Assembly: GCA_910574475.1 (NCBI GenBank)
Contig: CAJTAT010000006.1
Coordinates: 112,492 to 176,491 of the forward strand
Length of the DNA stretch: 64,000 bases
Direction of reading: 5' to 3'
Source of the DNA: Clostridia bacterium
Lineage (GTDB): Bacteria > Bacillota > Clostridia > Lachnospirales > Lachnospiraceae
Shown here: one piece after another, positions 60,603 through 64,000 of the stretch
Position numbering within the stretch: position 1 is the first letter of the stretch
Layout: the number at the start of each line of letters is the position of its first letter
The notes under the pieces: model-generated
The model's database searches: none
What the model was told of the DNA's origin: nothing
The model's input: only the letters and a program-made list of their open reading frames with translations
Program-made: the position numbers and the translations under genes

Positions 60603-61091
60603 TTGGACTATACAGTGTTTGAAAAATATGAAGGGGCATTTGAGAAGGCTAAGCCGGAAGAACGGCAGAGTTTAATGGAAGAAATGTTTTTTGGAGCAAT
60701 CAATGGAAAAGAGGAAGCGCCTAGCCAGCTAATGGAAATGATGAAAATGGAGGCAGTGAAATGCAATGCCTCTGAGCTTTCCATGACGATGCGCTTCCCA
60801 ATTCAGGAATGGCAGCTGAACGCCAGCAGAGTTCTGCATGGAGGAATTACAGCCACGATTTTGGATATGGCTATGGGAGTGCTGGCTCATACTCTGGTAG
60901 GGATGCGCTCCACACCCACAGTAAATCTTAATGTCCAATATTTAGCCCCCGGGAAAGAAGGAGATTGCTTGCGTGTGGAGGTCTCGGCAGATAAAGTAGG
61001 ACATTCTCTGGTCTATCTGATGGGACGGGCTTTTTCTGAAAAAACAGGAAAAGAAATAGCTGTAGCCACCTGTACTTGTATCCGAAGATAA
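60603..61091 (+). CDS. PaaI-type hotdog thioesterase
   Basis: A 162-residue single hotdog-fold protein starting at TTG, with AGGAGG eight bases upstream in the leader motif. The active-site pattern is LNASRVLHGGITATILDMAM (conserved His-Gly-Gly and Asp), then PTVNLNVQYLAPG and KEIAVATCTCI. Such enzymes hydrolyse acyl-CoA thioesters and often serve in housekeeping. Residues 1-55 form an extra N-terminal helix region. It is followed after 26 bp by an amidohydrolase gene and may be co-expressed. Confidence 0.87.
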   Translation: MDYTVFEKYEGAFEKAKPEERQSLMEEMFFGAINGKEEAPSQLMEMMKMEAVKCNASELSMTMRFPIQEWQLNASRVLHGGITATILDMAMGVLAHTLVGMRSTPTVNLNVQYLAPGKEGDCLRVEVSADKVGHSLVYLMGRAFSEKTGKEIAVATCTCIRR

Positions 61092-61117
61092 AATTAGGTA
61101 GATAAGGAGACAGTCAT

Positions 61118-61990
61118 ATGTTTGGGGAATGTCATGCACATATTATTATGGATGGCAATAATTATAAAGATGCTGTCAGTTTACATAAGAATGGAGTCAG
61201 AGATGAGGTGATCCGGGCACATTTTCAAATGTGGAAGGAAAGAGGCGTTACCTTTGTGCGAGATGGGGGGGACGCCTTGGGAGTTTCCAAACGAGCAAAG
61301 GAGCTGGCTACAGAATATGGCATCGATTATCGTTCTCCTATTTTTGCTATCCACAAAAAAGGTCATTATGGTGGGATTGTGGGACATGCTTTTTCAGATA
61401 TGAAAGAGTATCAGGAGTTGGTTCAAAGAGCAAAGAAAGAGGGGGCTGACTTTATAAAGATCATGATCAGTGGGTTGATGGATTTTTCTTCCTATGGCGT
61501 CTTGACGGAAAAAGGACTCTCTGAAGAAGAGATCAGGACTATGATAAAGATTGCCCATGGGGAAGGATTGACAGTGATGGCTCATGGAAATGGAGATGAG
61601 TCTGTCAGGACTGCAATTGAAGCCGGGCTGGACACATTAGAACACGGAAATTACTTGAGTCTGGACACTTTGGAGCTGCTGTCTGAGAGCGAGACCATTT
61701 GGATTCCCACTTTTGCTCCCATAGGAAATCTTCAGGGGTGCGGCCGTTTCCCAGACAGAGAAGTGGAAAAAATTTTAAAATGTCAGATGGAACATGTAAA
61801 ATATGCTTTTGGTCATGGCGCGCGGATTGGTTTGGGAAGTGACGCAGGAGCTTATTTAGTACCCCATGGACAGGGGCTTTGGGATGAATATGAATACATG
61901 AGACAGGCTGTGGGAGCAGAACATTGGGAAATCCTGGACAAATGTCTGGAAGACTCAGAAGCCAGGATAAAAAGTAAGATGAAACATTAA
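61118..61990 (+). CDS. imidazolonepropionase-like amidohydrolase
   Basis: The 290-residue TIM-barrel metal hydrolase has the first metal motif HAHIIMDG at 6-13, KIMISGLMDF with the bridging Lys region, VMAHGNGDESVRTAIEAGLD and LEHGNYLSLDTL with His ligands, and the catalytic Asp in GLGSDAGAY. It is shorter than most family members because it lacks the N-terminal beta sandwich. Substrate is unknown; relatives act on ureido compounds, dipeptides or lactones. Confidence 0.85.
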   Translation: MFGECHAHIIMDGNNYKDAVSLHKNGVRDEVIRAHFQMWKERGVTFVRDGGDALGVSKRAKELATEYGIDYRSPIFAIHKKGHYGGIVGHAFSDMKEYQELVQRAKKEGADFIKIMISGLMDFSSYGVLTEKGLSEEEIRTMIKIAHGEGLTVMAHGNGDESVRTAIEAGLDTLEHGNYLSLDTLELLSESETIWIPTFAPIGNLQGCGRFPDREVEKILKCQMEHVKYAFGHGARIGLGSDAGAYLVPHGQGLWDEYEYMRQAVGAEHWEILDKCLEDSEARIKSKMKH

Positions 61991-61997
61991 TTACCCT

Positions 61998-62029
61998 CTG
62001 TAAATTCCCGTTAAAGACGGTTTTTACAG
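61998..62029 (+). terminator. terminator-like hairpin after the amidohydrolase gene
   Basis: CTGTAAA and CCGT pair with ACGG and TTTACAG (61998-62029), forming a two-part stem; the next bases include TTGTTTTT. The T-run is not immediate, so function is probable only. Confidence 0.5.
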
Positions 62030-62053
62030 CTAAATTGTTTTTAACTGGATTTT

Positions 62054-62937
62054 TTATTGAATTGTTTCCCCATTCCCGCTGTCGGTCAGATTTCCGATGA
62101 ATCGGTAATGGATTTCGATAGACTGAACTTTCTCACCATTTACCCGGCGTTTGTCGCCCACTAAAATCTTTGTGATAAGTTCATTGATGATACAAGAATT
62201 TAATTCTTTCAGGTTACTGTACTGCCGGATCAGGCTTATCCATTTCTCCGCATTCTGCTCTGTAGCGTCATGCTCTGCCGACTGCTCCTGCAATGCGGAA
62301 AGCTGTTTTTTGAGTTCTTCCTGCTCCCTCTGGTACTTCGGCATAAGGTTGTCTATGCTTGCCCCCGCAAGCCTGCCGAGTGCGTAATCCTCATATAGCT
62401 TGCTTATGACTTTCTCGATTTCCCCAAGCCTTTTCTCAATGGTTCGCCTTTTCCCCTCAACCAAACCATAATCCACGGTACTGTTAATCTGTTGCTGTTC
62501 CATAACCCTGCCAAGGACTGCCTGCTCGTCTGCAAGTGCCATTGTCGCCCATTCCCTGATGTCCTTCAGAACGATGTCATACAAGTCCTGCTCCTTGATG
62601 CGGTGCGGCGTGCATCCGTCCGGCCCGTTCGCCTTGTAGTTCTGGCATGAGCCGAAATACGTCTTTTCAGGATTGTTTTTGCTTGTCCGTTCAGGAAAGA
62701 ATGAAATGCGCCTGCCGCAGTCCGGGCAGTAGGCAATGCCGGAAAAGATACTCGGCTCCCTTTTTGCCTTGCACATCCGCCTGCGCTTCCCGTTGACTTC
62801 CTGCACACGCTCCCACAGTTCCAGGTCAACAATCGGCTCAAAAATGTCCTTTACCACCACCCACTCGTCTTTGGGCTTCACATAGTTCTTGCCGACCTTG
62901 AACAGCTTTGACTGTTTCTGCGCCACAAGGCTCCCGA
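62054..62937 (-). pseudogene. large serine recombinase, C-terminal part only
   Basis: About 294 codons remain. They hold the recombinase domain end (WVVVKDIFEPIVDLELWERV), the zinc ribbon (CPDCGRR...CQNYKANGPDGC) and the long coiled coil (KRRTIEKRLGEIEKVISKLY; KYQREQEELKKQLSALQEQS). The catalytic resolvase domain with the nucleophile Ser is missing because the sequence meets an IS3 element at about 62937. Such recombinases move conjugative or phage elements. Inactive remnant. Confidence 0.85.
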
Positions 62938-63396
62938 TACCTTTCCGGCAAAGGAACATTAAGGGAAATCCAGAAAAAGTATGGAATCCGCTCAGATAAG
63001 CAGCTTCGCAACTGGATTATGAAGTATAATGGTCATGAAAAGTTAAAGGCTTCTGGAACAGGAGGAACCAGCGTCATGACCAAAGGAAGAAAAACCTCAT
63101 TTGAGGAACGGGTGGAAATTGTAACATACTGCATAGAGCATGGAATGGATTATGCCCAGGCAGCAGAAAAATACCAGGTATCCTACCAACAGATTTACCA
63201 ATGGACAAAGAAATACCAGTCAAACGGCGTAGAAGGGCTTATTGACAAAAGAGGGAAAAGAAAATCTGAAACAGAAATGTCGGAACTGGAGAAGCTGCGT
63301 GCGGAAAATAAGCTTCTTCAAGCGGAAAAGCGCAGAGCCCAGCTGGAGGTTGCTTTCTTAAAAAAACTCGACGAAATCGAAAGGAGGCGGTTCTAA
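62938..63396 (+). pseudogene. IS3 transposase OrfA, 5'-truncated
   Basis: The frame reads YLSGKGTLREIQKKYGIRSD, a first helix-turn-helix without its beginning, then a second one (FEERVEIVTYCIEHGMDYAQ; VSYQQIYQWTKKY) and a leucine-zipper-like tail (ELEKLRAENKLLQAEKRRAQ). It ends at TAA 63394-63396. Near the end, A AAA AAA C (A-run 63360-63366) with GGAGGT ten bases upstream is a classical -1 frameshift signal that would fuse it to OrfB. Confidence 0.8.
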
Positions 63397-64000
63397 GCCA
63401 GACACAAAATGAAACGGTTTATCTGGCGATACAGGAAATATATGACGAGCAGGGATGCTCAATATCAGAACTCTGCAGATTTGCGGGAATTTCGCGTTCT
63501 GCTTATTATAAATGGCTGAACCGAAAACCAAGTGAAAATGAGAAATTCAACCAGAAATTATGTGTCCTTATCAGAGATGCGTATGAGGAAAAAAGCGGGA
63601 TTCTGGGTTACAGGCAGATGACGATTAAATTGAACCGTGAAAATGAATTTCAAGTCAACGCAAAGAGAATCTTGCGCCTTATGCGGATTTTACATCTGAA
63701 ATCTGTGTGCCGGCGCAGGAGAAGAAACCATGTAAAATCAACGCCAGAGGTTACTGCCGAAAACATCTTAAACCGGGAGTTCCATGCGCAACGTTTTGGG
63801 GAAAAATGGCTTACAGATGTAACGGAGATGAAATATGGAGCCAGTGGGAAGGCATACCTGAGCGCCATTGTGGACTTAGCAGATAAAAGTATTGTTTCCT
63901 TTGTCATTGGACATTCCAATAATAATGCCCTTGTTTTTGAAACCTTTGACATTGCCCATGAAAACCATCCAGATGCAAAGCCTTTATTCCACAGTGACCG
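63366..64000 (+). CDS. IS3 transposase OrfB (DDE), partial at window edge
   Basis: In the -1 frame the reading is open from 63366 to the end of the window (about 211 codons). HTH_21-type region: SISELCRFAGISRSAYYKWL. Integrase core: FGEKWLTDVTEM with the first catalytic Asp, AIVDLADKSIVSFVIG and LFHSDR with the second Asp at the very edge. The final Glu lies outside the window. Made by -1 frameshifting from OrfA. No good separate start codon is seen. Confidence 0.85.

Larger units (their letters stand above)
62938..64000 (+). mobile_element. IS3 family insertion sequence, left end missing
   Basis: Contains an OrfA fragment and OrfB in -1 register and runs off the right edge of the window. 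No left terminal inverted repeat is seen, and the OrfA 5' part is absent, so the element was cut at the junction with the serine recombinase remnant. Confidence 0.85.

Noticed and set aside
61998..62029. Hairpin after the amidohydrolase gene considered as an attachment site
   Set aside because: It is a single inverted repeat without a second direct copy in the window; a weak terminator is the simpler reading.

Overview
This window is chromosomal DNA of a low-to-mid GC Gram-positive anaerobe, most like a Lachnospiraceae/Clostridia gut commensal. Supporting signs are strong AGGAGG ribosome sites, sigma-A promoters, an archaeal-type AspRS with GatCAB behind a T-box, a SigV/RsiV-like pair, a lysine riboswitch on dapAB, a tripartite tricarboxylate transporter and a type I-C CRISPR relic. 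I found no tRNA or rRNA gene. The species cannot be named from the sequence alone.

Layout. 1-9.9 kb: iron-sulfur protein, lipoprotein, dicarboxylate symporter, ECF sigma/anti-sigma pair with its own ECF promoter, VanZ-like protein, galE, a GT39-like membrane protein and a DUF1846 protein. 9.9-19.2 kb: a membrane-anchored AraC-type regulator divergent from a nucleoside hydrolase and an ABC importer that has two different ATPases, both with Glu in place of the Q-loop Gln. 19.2-24.3 kb: pyrG, mazEF, ftsH. 24.3-30.7 kb: an IclR-controlled cluster (TctC-TctB-TctA transporter, sialidase-fold protein, HpaI-type aldolase, YhcH-type protein) that looks like uptake and breakdown of an acidic sugar. 30.7-46 kb: uvrC, hprK, glcK, small unknown genes, typA, a two-OB SSB-like protein, cobO, dapAB, a Gld-type ABC system and a Uma2 protein. 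46.1-49.1 kb: a BlaI/BlaR1-type pair with twin operators and an unusual sensor.

49.1-51.8 kb is accessory DNA. A tandemly duplicated cassette carries remnants of a tyrosine recombinase and a type I toxin-antitoxin-like module (short hydrophobic peptide convergent with a short RNA). A third, decayed copy lies at 35.5-35.8 kb. All three share the RNA promoter (TTGCAA, 17 bp containing TGCATATGC, TATAAT), but only the copy at 50.6 kb has an intact peptide gene. Next to it is an orphan type I-C CRISPR array (four good repeats and one degenerate) whose cas operon has been deleted down to the 3' ends of cas2 and cas1. The cas1 stump overlaps the stop codon of the neighbouring amidohydrolase gene, which marks the deletion junction.

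51.8-62 kb: amidohydrolase, asnA, then a T-box controlled aspS-gatC-gatA-gatB operon (tRNA-dependent Asn and Gln synthesis), csp, an M23 peptidase, a hotdog thioesterase and a second amidohydrolase. 62-64 kb: a serine recombinase and an IS3 element in opposite orientation, both missing their 5' parts at the same point.

The least expected feature is a family of structured leader elements. A 159-180 nt element with a 92-nt hairpin and a covarying small hairpin sits directly before the ribosome sites of pyrG and gatC, and a half copy precedes tctA. A shorter related 49-nt motif precedes tctC and a thioesterase gene, and a variant precedes an ABC ATPase gene.
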